A stretch of DNA of 24,287 nucleotides from Ferruginibacter sp. (GTDB lineage Bacteria > Bacteroidota > Bacteroidia > Chitinophagales > Chitinophagaceae), in assembly GCA_025357775.1 (NCBI GenBank), contig JANXOQ010000173.1:1-24287 (forward strand). Direction: 5' to 3'. A program made the position numbers and the translations under genes. The notes below the pieces were generated by a model. It was not told the origin of the DNA and searched no databases. It saw only the letters and a program-made list of their open reading frames with translations. Positions 8,112 through 15,796 of this stretch are shown here, one piece after another (the stretch's first letter is position 1; the number at the start of each line of letters is the position of its first letter).

Positions 8112-8840
8112 ATGTTTAAGACATCCGCTATCATATTAAAAACGACCAAGTACGGGGAGACAAGCCTTGTTGTAACTGCATTTACAGAGCTTTTTGGTGT
8201 GCAAACTTATATAGTGAATGGCGTACGCAGCAGTTCAAAAAAAGGCTTAAAAGCATCTTTGTACCTGCCTGCATCGGTAGTAGAAATTGAAGTGTATCAC
8301 AATGAAAAAGCTACGCTGCATCGCATACGAGAGTGTAACCGCAAGCATGTATTTATGCAAGTGCTTAGTGACGTAGTAAAAAATAGCATTGCTGTTTTTA
8401 TGATGGAGCTGATGTATAAATTACTAAAACAACCAGAACAAAATACAGATCTTTTTTATTTTTGTGAAGATGCATTGGTACAATTAGAAGTAGCACCTCC
8501 AAATGTTACAGCCAATATACCCTTATTTTTCACATTGCACTTAAGTCATTTTTTTGGTTTTAAAATAGATGATAATTACTCCGAAGAAAACTGCATTGTA
8601 GATTTGCAAGAAGGTAATTTTATTGCTGAAAGGCCCCATCATACTCATTTTTTAAGCGGAGAAAACGCATTACTTACCTCAGAGATATTAAAAATGATGA
8701 TGCCAGCAGAATTAAGCCAGCTAAAAATGAATAAACTAAAACGCAGAGAATTGCTAGCAAAGTACATGGATTATTATGCATTGCACATTAACGAATTTGG
8801 AATAATGAAGACGCTAATGGTGATGCAAGAAGTACTGTAG
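8112..8840 (+). CDS. recO: DNA repair protein RecO
   Basis: RecO works with RecR (and RecF) to load RecA onto SSB-coated single-stranded DNA in gap repair and recombination. The 242-aa protein begins with the characteristic OB-fold segment MFKTSAIILKTTKYGETSLV and continues TELFGVQTYIVNGVRSSSKK and YLPASVVEIEVYH, then the helical C-terminal domain. The CxxC zinc-finger pairs of some RecO proteins are not present; only isolated cysteines occur. The ATG at 8112 is the only sensible start. It stands alone, with the divergent hydrolase upstream and a 180-bp non-coding stretch downstream. Confidence 0.93.
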   Translation: MFKTSAIILKTTKYGETSLVVTAFTELFGVQTYIVNGVRSSSKKGLKASLYLPASVVEIEVYHNEKATLHRIRECNRKHVFMQVLSDVVKNSIAVFMMELMYKLLKQPEQNTDLFYFCEDALVQLEVAPPNVTANIPLFFTLHLSHFFGFKIDDNYSEENCIVDLQEGNFIAERPHHTHFLSGENALLTSEILKMMMPAELSQLKMNKLKRRELLAKYMDYYALHINEFGIMKTLMVMQEVL

Positions 8841-9020
8841 ATGCAGTTAACAGTTGACAGAGGTTAATTTATGAAGCTCTTGAATTTTTGAAATAATTTG
8901 AAAATAGAAATAACGTATTTAAACCAAAAGTTAACTGATATGTAATTAATTTTATGACACAATTATATTGTTGGCCTCAATTTTTAAAGACTTTACAAAC
9001 AATCAAAAAAATTGAATTTG

Positions 9021-9596
9021 ATGGAAAAAACTTACAATTTAAGACAAGCAACGAACTATGACATTGAAGGTGTGCTCGAATTACAAAGTAAATATTTGAT
9101 TTCAAATTTGACAGATATTGAAAAAAAAGAAGGATTTGTAACAACACCTTTTACCGTTTTACAAATAAAAGATATTATCCAAGAACAAGGACTTTTAATT
9201 GCTGTACAAGACAACAAAATTGTTGCATATGTGTATGCTGGTAGTTGGACATATTTTAGTCAATGGGCTATTTTTCCATTTATGACAAACCGGTTTAAAA
9301 ACTTAACATTTAAAGAAACAATAATTTCAACGACAAACAGTTTTCAGTATGGTCCAATTTGTATTGATAAAGAATTTAGAGGAACAAGTCTTTTGAAAGA
9401 TATTTTTGAGTTTATGAGGATAAAATTTCAGGACAAATATCCGATTAGCATAACCTTTATTAACAAAATAAATGAACGGTCTACCAAAGCACATTTAGAT
9501 AAGTTAAAGTGGACGGTTATTGACAACTTTGAATTTAACAATAATAATTTTTTGATGCTTGCATTTGATATGAACGTTAGTGTTTTAGAACAATAA
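9021..9596 (+). CDS. GNAT family N-acetyltransferase
   Basis: This 191-aa cytoplasmic protein would transfer an acetyl group from acetyl-CoA to an amine. It opens with the usual GNAT start YNLRQATNYDIEGVLELQ, then GLLIAVQDNKIVAYVYAGSW (beta strands 2-4), and a CoA pyrophosphate-binding loop in CIDKEFRGTSLLKDIFEFM, where RGTSLL stands for the canonical R/Q-x-x-G-x-G/A and so is slightly degenerate. The ATG at 9021 is preferred to the TTG at 9012. Upstream is 180 bp and downstream more than 400 bp without an intact gene. The last codons are part of a short imperfect duplication (9585-9632) in which copy one carries the stop. The substrate is unknown. Confidence 0.82.
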   Translation: MEKTYNLRQATNYDIEGVLELQSKYLISNLTDIEKKEGFVTTPFTVLQIKDIIQEQGLLIAVQDNKIVAYVYAGSWTYFSQWAIFPFMTNRFKNLTFKETIISTTNSFQYGPICIDKEFRGTSLLKDIFEFMRIKFQDKYPISITFINKINERSTKAHLDKLKWTVIDNFEFNNNNFLMLAFDMNVSVLEQ

Positions 9597-9632
9597 TTGT
9601 TGACAATTTCATTAGAACAACAAGATTTGACA
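9585..9632. repeat. Imperfect tandem duplication at the GNAT stop codon
   Basis: Positions 9585-9605 and 9612-9632 match at 17 of 21 bases (both start TTAGAACAA and end TTGACA), with a 27-bp offset, exactly nine codons. Copy one contains the TAA of the GNAT gene and copy two reads CAA there. Beyond the stop the same frame stays open for over 50 codons, to a TAG just before 9775. Confidence 0.5.
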
Positions 9633-10023
9633 CCAATTAAAAACTGCCACCAACATGGGTTTGTGGTAATTTGTGCGTACGGAATAACAATGGGCATTTG
9701 TAAATCCATCAAGCCTTTGATTGATCAGAAGTATATTTATTTAGCTTTCCATTCTTATCTTCAACATTAGTATTTCAATTTGTCTTCGGTTGTAGACAGG
9801 CGTAATTACAATTCCCAAACTTCGCCAATCCTTATCCATAAGGTGCAATTATTGTAATCAATTTTCCAGCATTAAGCAACGTTTCTTCCATTTAAGATTT
9901 CATATATTCTTGTTTGAGGTATTTTTAAATCTTTAAAAAACCTCAATGCTGAAATATTCATTTCTGCCAAAAATGCTTTTTTAAAATTTCACCTAACTGT
10001 ATGATTTTCGTTTTTATAAATGT
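9597..10023. other. Intergenic region with gene debris
   Basis: No intact gene is supported. The right half (about 9740-10005) is the decayed antitoxin described separately. The left half (9633-9725) has a locally higher GC content, including CTGCCACCAACATGGG, and no recognised function. It does not match anything else in the window. Confidence 0.55.
9740..10005 (-). pseudogene. Decayed HigA-type antitoxin (XRE/VapI family) relic
   Basis: Read on the minus strand, this stretch contains the HigA/VapI helix-turn-helix antitoxin in pieces. QLGEILKK lies near 9997-9974. One base out of frame comes AFLAEMNISALRFFKDLK and KIPQTRIYEILNGR (9970-9884). After stops and further shifts comes LAKFGN, then LQ, at about 9827-9785. 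These align with the family pattern HPGEIL, FL-x-x-x-x-IS, L-x-IP-x-TRI-x-EILNGRR, then LAKFFGN, FW and LQ. At least two frameshifts and internal stops (for example TAA at 9874-9872) disable it; the longest remaining open piece is 29 codons. No HigB toxin remains beside it. The family match is a judgement by eye. Confidence 0.72.
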
Positions 10024-11217
10024 TTAAATAAATCTAAAACTTTTTTCATCATTTATCAAAATAATTCCGCTCATTTTCCCCTTCTCAAAACTACCATATA
10101 AATCGTCTATTCCCAATGCCCTTGCACCATTTATAGTAGCCCATTTCAATATTTTTTCTAATGAAATTGTAGGAAAGTTTTTTTGTATTGTTTTTATTTC
10201 TTCAAAAATATTGAGCTGTGTATTGCTTGCGTAGCTATCTGTACCCAGTACAATATTGCAATTGTTTTTCAACAATATTTCTACTGGTGGCAAAGTGTTT
10301 TCTATATACAAATTTGCATTTGGACAAAGGCAAAAATATATTTCTTGCAAAGATGTAAATTGTTTTACAAACAAAATATCAGTTTCGCTTGTGAAGCTAT
10401 TGTGTACCGAAATTATTTTTTTAGCATTGCTCAATAGTGGCAGCCAATGTTGTAAACTACTTTTTGCATTTGGGGTAAAAAAGGAAATGTCTATTCCCAA
10501 TGTTTCATATAATTTTAAAAAATCTCCCGTCTTGTTTTGTAGAAAATTATTTTCGGTAAGCGTTTCTTGATTGTGAATACTAAGGGTTTTACCATGAGCG
10601 TTTTCATTTATTAATTCAAATAATTTTTGGGAAACGGAGTATGGCGCATGGGGAGAAAAAGCTCCCCTAAATACCTCCGAAGGTGGAACTTTGGAGCCCG
10701 TATAAACTGAAGTTTGTAATTGGTTTGAAAATTCTGTTATAATTTTTTTTCCATTTTCAAATCTTATGTCAGCTATATCTTCCGAAAAACCACTTATCTC
10801 TATAAAATTGTGCCAATATATTTTACTGCTTTGCTTTAGTAAAACAGAATCGGTGGTATTACAAATATCGCCTACAGCTACGGTGCCACTGTTGTACAAC
10901 TCATGGGCTGCTAGTTTCATGGCATCTTGTTTTATTTCGTCAGTAGCAACTCTTAGTTTTAAAATGTCGAGTATAAAATTTACCAAGCCTGTATGCTTTG
11001 CAATGGCGTTTTTTAGGTGGCTCAATTCTATATGGCAGTGCGCATTTACAAATCCTGGGCATATTATACCGTCTACATATTGTACATCTTCGCCTGCCTC
11101 TTTCTCATTTACAATGGCTTCTATTGTGCCATTGGCTAGGGTTATGAGTACTTTATTTTCCCCTACAAATTGATAGCCATCAAAAATATTATTACCTTTT
11201 ATTTTTCTGTATTGCAT
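10024..11217 (-). CDS. Amidohydrolase-family aminohydrolase (SAH deaminase-like)
   Basis: This 397-aa cytoplasmic metal-dependent deaminase belongs to the MtaD/SsnA/TrzN branch of the amidohydrolase superfamily. Metal ligands and neighbours are visible: His60 and His62 in PGFVNAHCHIE, FSPHAPYS at 188-194, His215 with Glu218 in SIHNQE, His272 in SVHNS, and Asp327 in LGTDSYAS. The N- and C-terminal segments form the small beta domain. Members deaminate S-adenosylhomocysteine, methylthioadenosine, guanine-type or aminodeoxyfutalosine substrates. In menaquinone-making bacteria using the futalosine route the last is a reasonable guess, but nothing nearby supports it. The start is the ATG ending at 11217; the upstream extension uses TTG. 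It diverges from prfA, whose likely promoter overlaps this gene's 5' end. Confidence 0.87.
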   Translation of the reverse strand: MQYRKIKGNNIFDGYQFVGENKVLITLANGTIEAIVNEKEAGEDVQYVDGIICPGFVNAHCHIELSHLKNAIAKHTGLVNFILDILKLRVATDEIKQDAMKLAAHELYNSGTVAVGDICNTTDSVLLKQSSKIYWHNFIEISGFSEDIADIRFENGKKIITEFSNQLQTSVYTGSKVPPSEVFRGAFSPHAPYSVSQKLFELINENAHGKTLSIHNQETLTENNFLQNKTGDFLKLYETLGIDISFFTPNAKSSLQHWLPLLSNAKKIISVHNSFTSETDILFVKQFTSLQEIYFCLCPNANLYIENTLPPVEILLKNNCNIVLGTDSYASNTQLNIFEEIKTIQKNFPTISLEKILKWATINGARALGIDDLYGSFEKGKMSGIILINDEKSFRFI

Positions 11218-11242
11218 AGTAATTTGATAAAACGTAATTTTG
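11212..11242 (+). promoter_or_regulatory. Candidate promoter for prfA
   Basis: TTG at 11212-11214 and TAATTTTG at 11235-11242 are 20 bp apart, matching the Bacteroidota -33/-7 arrangement; the -7 box is exact. It predicts a leader of about 150 nt before prfA, which includes the 14-bp tandem repeat. The -33 element overlaps the first codons of the divergent amidohydrolase gene. Confidence 0.5.
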
Positions 11243-11344
11243 CAGTCAATTTCACGCAAAGATGCTAATAGGACAAAGTTCGCAAAGATTTTTTGAAATT
11301 TTTTTAAATTAAGATTAGGAATTAAGTTTGAGTTTTTATCTAAA

Positions 11345-11400
11345 TACTAATATCTCAATACTAATATCTCATAACCAATATCTCAATACTAAATACTATA
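11345..11400 (+). repeat. Tandem repeat, four 14-bp units abutting the prfA start
   Basis: Units are TACTAATATCTCAA (11345-11358), TACTAATATCTCAT (11359-11372), AACCAATATCTCAA (11373-11386) and a diverged TACTAAATACTATA (11387-11400). The first two differ at one base, the third at three, the fourth at several. The last base of unit four is the A of the prfA ATG, so the array forms the whole translation-initiation leader. Confidence 0.85.
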
Positions 11401-12458
11401 TGCTTGATAAATTAGATGCAATAAAAGCAAAGTTTGACAACCTAAGCGTAGCACTTACCAATCCTGAAATTGTGAGTGACAACAAGCGTTTTAGTACTTT
11501 GAGTAAGGAGTACAGGGGGTTGGAAAAAGTGGTGCTTGCCCGCAATGCATACATAAAAACGTTAGGCGATATTGAGTTTAACAAAGAAGTGCTTGGAAGC
11601 GATGATGCAGAAATGCGGGAGATGGCAAAGCAAGAACTCCCCGAGCTAGAAACACTGAAAACAGAGCAAGAAAAAGGATTGAGGAATATGCTTATTCCCA
11701 AAGACCCATTTGATGAAAAAAATGCGATTTTAGAAATACGTGCAGGCACTGGGGGTGATGAAGCATCATTATTTAGTGGTGATTTGCTACGGATGTATTT
11801 AAAATATTTTGAAAAGCAGGGATGGAAAGCTACGTTACTAAGTGAAAGCGAAGGAACTGTAGGTGGCTACAAAGAAGTACAAGTGGAGGTAACGGGTGAT
11901 GATGTATATGGCTTGCTAAAATTTGAAAGTGGCGTGCACCGAGTACAACGAGTGCCAGATACGGAGGGTAGTGGGCGTGTGCATACGAGTGCTGTAACGG
12001 TAGCGGTAATGCCTGAGGCAGAAGAAGTGGATGTGGAAGTAAAAGATAGCGATGTAAAGATGGAAACAGCACGTAGTGGAGGTGCTGGTGGGCAAAACGT
12101 AAACAAGGTAGAAACAAAAGTTTTTCTTACGCACAAGCCTACAGGTATAGTGGTAATGTGTCAAACAGATAGAAGCCAGCTAGGTAATAGGCTTAAAGCA
12201 ATGGAAATGCTGCGTACTAGATTATACGAAGCCGAAGTAAAAAAGGTAGAAGAAGCTACAGCACACTTACGCAAAAGTTTGGTGAGTACAGGAGATAGAA
12301 GTGCAAAAATAAGAACTTATAATTTTCCACAAGGGCGTGTAACAGACCATAGAATAGGTATGACTGTGTATAACCTAGATGCAGTGCTAAATGGTGAAGT
12401 GGGTGAGTTTATAGAGGCATTGCAGTTTGCAGAAAATGCGGAGAAGCTGACGGGGTAG
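11400..12458 (+). CDS. prfA: Peptide chain release factor 1
   Basis: RF1 recognises UAA and UAG stop codons in the ribosomal A site and triggers peptide release. The 352-aa protein shows the class I release factor core: [13 protein letters not shown] (113-125), [13 protein letters not shown] (174-186), the tripeptide-anticodon region PDT (186-188) followed by [15 protein letters not shown], and the catalytic loop [16 protein letters not shown] with Gly230-Gly231-Gln232. The RF1-type P-x-T and the [12 protein letters not shown] segment separate it from RF2, which has SPF. The start [15 protein letters not shown] fits RF1 length; an upstream in-frame extension to 11328 would translate the tandem repeat and is rejected. 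It ends in UAG, read by RF1 itself. It is followed by a strong bidirectional terminator. Confidence 0.95.
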   Translation: MLDKLDAIKAKFDNLSVALTNPEIVSDNKRFSTLSKEYRGLEKVVLARNAYIKTLGDIEFNKEVLGSDDAEMREMAKQELPELETLKTEQEKGLRNMLIPKDPFDEKNAILEIRAGTGGDEASLFSGDLLRMYLKYFEKQGWKATLLSESEGTVGGYKEVQVEVTGDDVYGLLKFESGVHRVQRVPDTEGSGRVHTSAVTVAVMPEAEEVDVEVKDSDVKMETARSGGAGGQNVNKVETKVFLTHKPTGIVVMCQTDRSQLGNRLKAMEMLRTRLYEAEVKKVEEATAHLRKSLVSTGDRSAKIRTYNFPQGRVTDHRIGMTVYNLDAVLNGEVGEFIEALQFAENAEKLTG

Positions 12459-12483
12459 AATTTTGTTACAAGCTGCATTACAT

Positions 12484-12523
12484 AAAAAAGCCCTTGTAAA
12501 AGATATTTTACAAGGGCTTTTTT
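12484..12523. terminator. Bidirectional intrinsic terminator
   Basis: A perfect 18-bp stem pairs 12484-12501 with 12506-12523 (core GCCCTTGTAAAA) around the loop GATA. Six A on the left and six T on the right give a U-tract in both directions. It lies between the convergent ends of prfA (12458) and the SusCD operon (12537) and can serve both. Confidence 0.93.
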
Positions 12524-12536
12524 CGTAACATTATTC

Positions 12537-13258
12537 TTAAGGCTTGTTAGGGTAAACCCAAGCACCTAATGCTTGAGTACCGGTGCCACCAGTAAAACCT
12601 CTTGCTGCTAATGTATATATTCTATCAGTTAATAATATCTGTGCAGATGTGGTATACAAAGTTGCACCAGTAGCTGCGTTATTAAACAAAAAAGTGTAAG
12701 TACCTGGGTCTATTTCTATAAATTTTTCTAAACTTACATTTAAAGCCTGGTCATTAAAACTACGTGCTGTAAATAGCTTACTAGCGTTACTTTGAATCAC
12801 TACATCTAATGGTACAGTATTAGGTGAGAAATTAAAAAAGCGAATTTTTACTCTGCCTGCTGTTGGTGGCGTTAAATCATCATTTACAATTACTGCTTTT
12901 AATTTTACTGCTGAATCTATTAAAAAAGTAGAATAAACTGATTCATCAATTAAATCTTTGGCAACAGCCGCTCTTTGAGTGCTAAAGCCATTTACATTGT
13001 AGGAAATAGTTGAGCTTGTTTTTGGTTCAATTGTATAATAAGGTAGTGTATACCGAACAGTACCAACCGCAGTGGAATAACCTACCCCAGTGGCAACTAT
13101 ATTTCCATTAATTGAAAAATCTACAGCAGAAGTATTTGGGGAAAGTGGTACAAATAATACCTGCGCTATTGTTGTCTCTGGGTCTTTTTTTTACATCCAG
13201 GTAAGAAAATAAATGTACTTATAACTAAGAAAAAAGAAAATTTTAATGATTTTGACAT
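12537..13258 (-). CDS. DUF4397-type lipoprotein, frameshifted in an A8 run
   Basis: The last gene of the susC-susD operon. From the ATG at 13258 the frame gives a lipoprotein signal MSKSLKFSFFLVISTFIFLP followed by GCKKK (Cys22), then shifts at an A8 run (13192-13185 on this strand) and stops after only a few more residues (TQRQQ). With one extra A the frame would read CKKKDPETTIAQVLFVPL and continue without a stop to TAA at 12537, about 240 aa in all. It contains repeated Ig-like beta segments typical of DUF4397 (YTLPYYTIEP, KIRFFNFSPNT, YTFLFNN, IYTLAARG). Only the later part after the GTG at 12800 is seen as a simple ORF. It is homologous to the gene just upstream, sharing KIRF-x-NFS and IYT-x-A-x-RG, so a tandem duplication. 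It is probably a surface lipoprotein. Confidence 0.75.
13185..13192. other. Homopolymer tract causing the frameshift
   Basis: Eight T on the plus strand (A8 in the mRNA) directly follow the lipoprotein Cys codon and encode the Lys-Lys-Lys after it. Nine would restore the frame. It could be a sequencing miscall, polymerase slippage or a length-variable switch. Confidence 0.85.
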
Positions 13259-13267
13259 AATTATTTA

Positions 13268-14107
13268 TTAACGATTAATATATATTGTTGCTGAATTTGT
13301 TTTTGCTGTTACATTAGTTTTCCCTCTTACAGCTATCGTGTACATTCTAAGTGGAGCAGGTGAAAAACCCGGTAATACAGCTCCAATTGGTATCGCATTT
13401 AGGTAATTAACGGTGCTTCCTTTTTTTCTTAATTCGAAAGTATCACTTAGAATTGGAATAGGCAATTGCACCCAGTCACTAACTTCCTTATGGCTTATGT
13501 TAGTTATAATTTCATTATTTTCTCTCCTACTAAAAATGCTAAATGTATCAGTTGGATTATTGTTCATTGAAAAATTAGCAAATCTTATTTTATAGGTTTC
13601 CAATTTAGGGTCTACTAACAAATCTTCTTTTATTGTAACTTTTAAAGCTGGAACAGTATCTCCAATATATAAACTATAAAACTTCCCTTTTTCAAGTGTC
13701 GATGAAAAGGTAGCCAATGTATCACCACTTAAAAATTTAGGCACATTGGGCACTACCGTTAAATCCATTCTAGCATTTATAATATCAAATTTAATAAGCC
13801 CGCTAGGTATGTTGCCGTATACATTAGTTGTAGGCCATGGGCTACCATAACTAAGTGCTAGTCCATTAAGTTTTTGCCCATTAGCATATATAAAAACCTG
13901 TGGGCCAGTAGTTAAATTTGTAGCTGTAGGTATTTGCGGAGTATTGCCAGCAAAAACTTGTATTATTTTTATATTCGTACTTGCATTAGAGTCTAAATAA
14001 ACCCACTTATTATTATCTTCAATTAAGTCTTTGTCCTTCTTTTTACAACTGTATATTCCAATAATAGAAATACAAATTAGTGTAGCAATTATTTTAATAA
14101 TTTTCAT
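13268..14107 (-). CDS. DUF4397-like lipoprotein in SusCD operon
   Basis: This 279-aa protein has a lipoprotein-like start MKIIKIIATLICISIIGIYS with Cys21 followed by KKKDKD. The -3 residue is Ile, a relaxed lipobox common in this phylum. The body is predicted beta-rich with two similar halves; NIKIIQVFAGNTP and YKIRFANFSMNNNP open the halves and MYTIAVRGKTNV closes the second, resembling DUF4397 repeats. It lies 20 bp after susD and 9 bp before its frameshifted paralogue, so it is certainly co-transcribed. Accessory lipoproteins in this position of SusCD operons often sit on the cell surface and help bind the imported substrate; here that is inference only. No catalytic motif is seen. Confidence 0.75.
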   Translation of the reverse strand: MKIIKIIATLICISIIGIYSCKKKDKDLIEDNNKWVYLDSNASTNIKIIQVFAGNTPQIPTATNLTTGPQVFIYANGQKLNGLALSYGSPWPTTNVYGNIPSGLIKFDIINARMDLTVVPNVPKFLSGDTLATFSSTLEKGKFYSLYIGDTVPALKVTIKEDLLVDPKLETYKIRFANFSMNNNPTDTFSIFSRRENNEIITNISHKEVSDWVQLPIPILSDTFELRKKGSTVNYLNAIPIGAVLPGFSPAPLRMYTIAVRGKTNVTAKTNSATIYINR

Positions 14108-14127
14108 TTTATAATTTTAAGTGTAAA

Positions 14128-15789
14128 TTATGGTAAAGTAAACCAAACTTTTTTGGTGTGAAAATCAGGGTTAAATCCTCCAACTCTTGTAAGCGCTTCA
14201 ATATTCCATAGGTATTCAGAGTTATACCTCGGCCTTAGCCTTTCAGCTAATTTGCCACCATTATCAGGAAATAAATTTACAATATTCAATCTTGTAAATG
14301 ATGGGTAAATTACATTTTCATCGTAATTATATCTTCGCATATCCACCCAGTTTTCTACAAAGCCCCAACCCCACAGCGATAAATATTTTTGACACATAAT
14401 GTGTTTTAAAGTAAGCCCAGATGCTGGTGGAACAAAATTTACATCAGCTAAATACGCAGCCCTTTCAGCAGCTGGTATTGGCACATTTGTCATAGCTGCT
14501 GGTGAAGCTGTACCCGTTGCGTTTAGGTATCCAAAAAAATGGGTATTTAGCATATCAAAATGCCCATTAACACCATTTACATAAGCAGTTCTAGCATTTG
14601 TTAAATCACCCTTTAAAAAGTATGCTTCAGCTCTTAATAACTGCATTTCGCTATAGGTCATTATAGGGAATTTACTGTCATTTCTAAAAAAAGTTCTAGC
14701 ACCACTATCCAATCCTAAACCAGGTCCAGATGTTTGCCCAACTACTCCCCATAAACTTGGCACTCTAGTATCATTTGCTACAGGCGTAGCCGGATTATCT
14801 ACAAATTTGCCAGAAATAATACCATTATAAGTACCGTTAGGGGATGGACGAAACATGTATTTTAATCTAGGGTCATTGGTTGTATTTCCGTAAACTAATC
14901 CAGGGGTTGTAGTATTACCTATAAGCATGTTTATAGCAAATTGAGAAACCCTAAACTGTGCCAGATTATTTCTTCTCGGTCCAAAAAAGTTTTGTGCTGT
15001 AGCATCTGGAAAAGCCATATTAAATTGTACCATAGCATCATCATTTGTAGAGGCCATGGCAAGATTAGTGTATTTGATAACACTATCAACTTCTTTAGTT
15101 AAGTAACTACTTTTTTTTGAGTAACGATGATAAATCCTAGCCTTTACGCCATTTACAAACCTTACCCAACGGTTTTGATTTCCTTTAAAAAAATAAAAAT
15201 CACCATCTGCTAAAGTAGAAGTTGGCATATCGGCAGCCTTAGCCCAGTTTAACAAAGCAGAGTCACAGTATCGCAATGCAGTTTCATAAGCTACGTTTTG
15301 TTCATCATAATCAAAAGAAAGCCTTCCTTTTTCAAAAGCTTGTTTTACAGGAGTTTCTCCATGCACATCTGCAAGAGATACCCAGCTCCATGCGTTTAAA
15401 GAAAAAGCAGCAGCAATGTAATCGTACTTGCCAGTATTTCTACTAGAGTCTATCATATCTATAATATTAAAACCCATGTTCCAATAATGCGTCCTCCATA
15501 TTTCTCCTCCAAAATCGCTACCAGCACTATAACCATGTCTTTCAGCATTTAATGAGGCTGCATTTAATGTAGTACCGTTTGGAACTTGACAAAAATTTTG
15601 GGTGTAAAATCCTATTGCCCTTGCATCAAAAGCTATACCTCTATGCATAGAAGATATGCAAGATTGTAAAACTTGCTCTGGTTGGGCATAAGTAGGTAGA
15701 TTAGGGTTTTTATATGCATCATCTAAATACTTTTTGCAAGAGCTAGATAGAATAATAAAGGTTATTAAAAATATTATTATCTTTTTCAT
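14128..15789 (-). CDS. SusD/RagB family nutrient-binding outer-membrane lipoprotein
   Basis: This 553-aa protein is the surface lid/substrate-binding lipoprotein that caps the SusC channel. It has a lipoprotein signal MKKIIIFLITFIILSSS with Cys18, followed by KKYLDDAYKNPNLPTYAQPE, which fits the SusD-like subfamily whose mature start carries an Asn-Pro-Asn segment. The rest is the alpha-helical TPR-like scaffold with the typical late segment SEMQLLRAEAYFLKGD, which is strongly conserved in SusD proteins, and a C-terminal WNIEALTRVGGFNPDF region. It starts 7 bp after the susC stop codon, as usual. The substrate is not apparent: no glycosidase, sulfatase or peptidase is in the operon. Confidence 0.92.
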   Translation of the reverse strand: MKKIIIFLITFIILSSSCKKYLDDAYKNPNLPTYAQPEQVLQSCISSMHRGIAFDARAIGFYTQNFCQVPNGTTLNAASLNAERHGYSAGSDFGGEIWRTHYWNMGFNIIDMIDSSRNTGKYDYIAAAFSLNAWSWVSLADVHGETPVKQAFEKGRLSFDYDEQNVAYETALRYCDSALLNWAKAADMPTSTLADGDFYFFKGNQNRWVRFVNGVKARIYHRYSKKSSYLTKEVDSVIKYTNLAMASTNDDAMVQFNMAFPDATAQNFFGPRRNNLAQFRVSQFAINMLIGNTTTPGLVYGNTTNDPRLKYMFRPSPNGTYNGIISGKFVDNPATPVANDTRVPSLWGVVGQTSGPGLGLDSGARTFFRNDSKFPIMTYSEMQLLRAEAYFLKGDLTNARTAYVNGVNGHFDMLNTHFFGYLNATGTASPAAMTNVPIPAAERAAYLADVNFVPPASGLTLKHIMCQKYLSLWGWGFVENWVDMRRYNYDENVIYPSFTRLNIVNLFPDNGGKLAERLRPRYNSEYLWNIEALTRVGGFNPDFHTKKVWFTLP

Positions 15790-15796
15790 ATTGTAA

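Noticed and set aside
8844..8937. CAGTTAAC (8844-8851) and GTTAACTG (8930-8937) inverted pair
   Set aside because: Eight-base arms 78 bp apart without flanking similarity or target duplication are within chance expectation and do not define an element.
10183..11173. Plus-strand ORFs inside the amidohydrolase gene
   Set aside because: The minus frame carries all metal-ligand motifs over its whole length; the plus-strand frames are shadows with no start context or recognisable domains.
11830..12164. Three overlapping minus-strand ORFs opposite prfA
   Set aside because: They are antisense shadows of a highly conserved gene with a clear GGQ motif; their translations are low-complexity (Leu/Pro/His or Thr/Ser rich) and show no family features.
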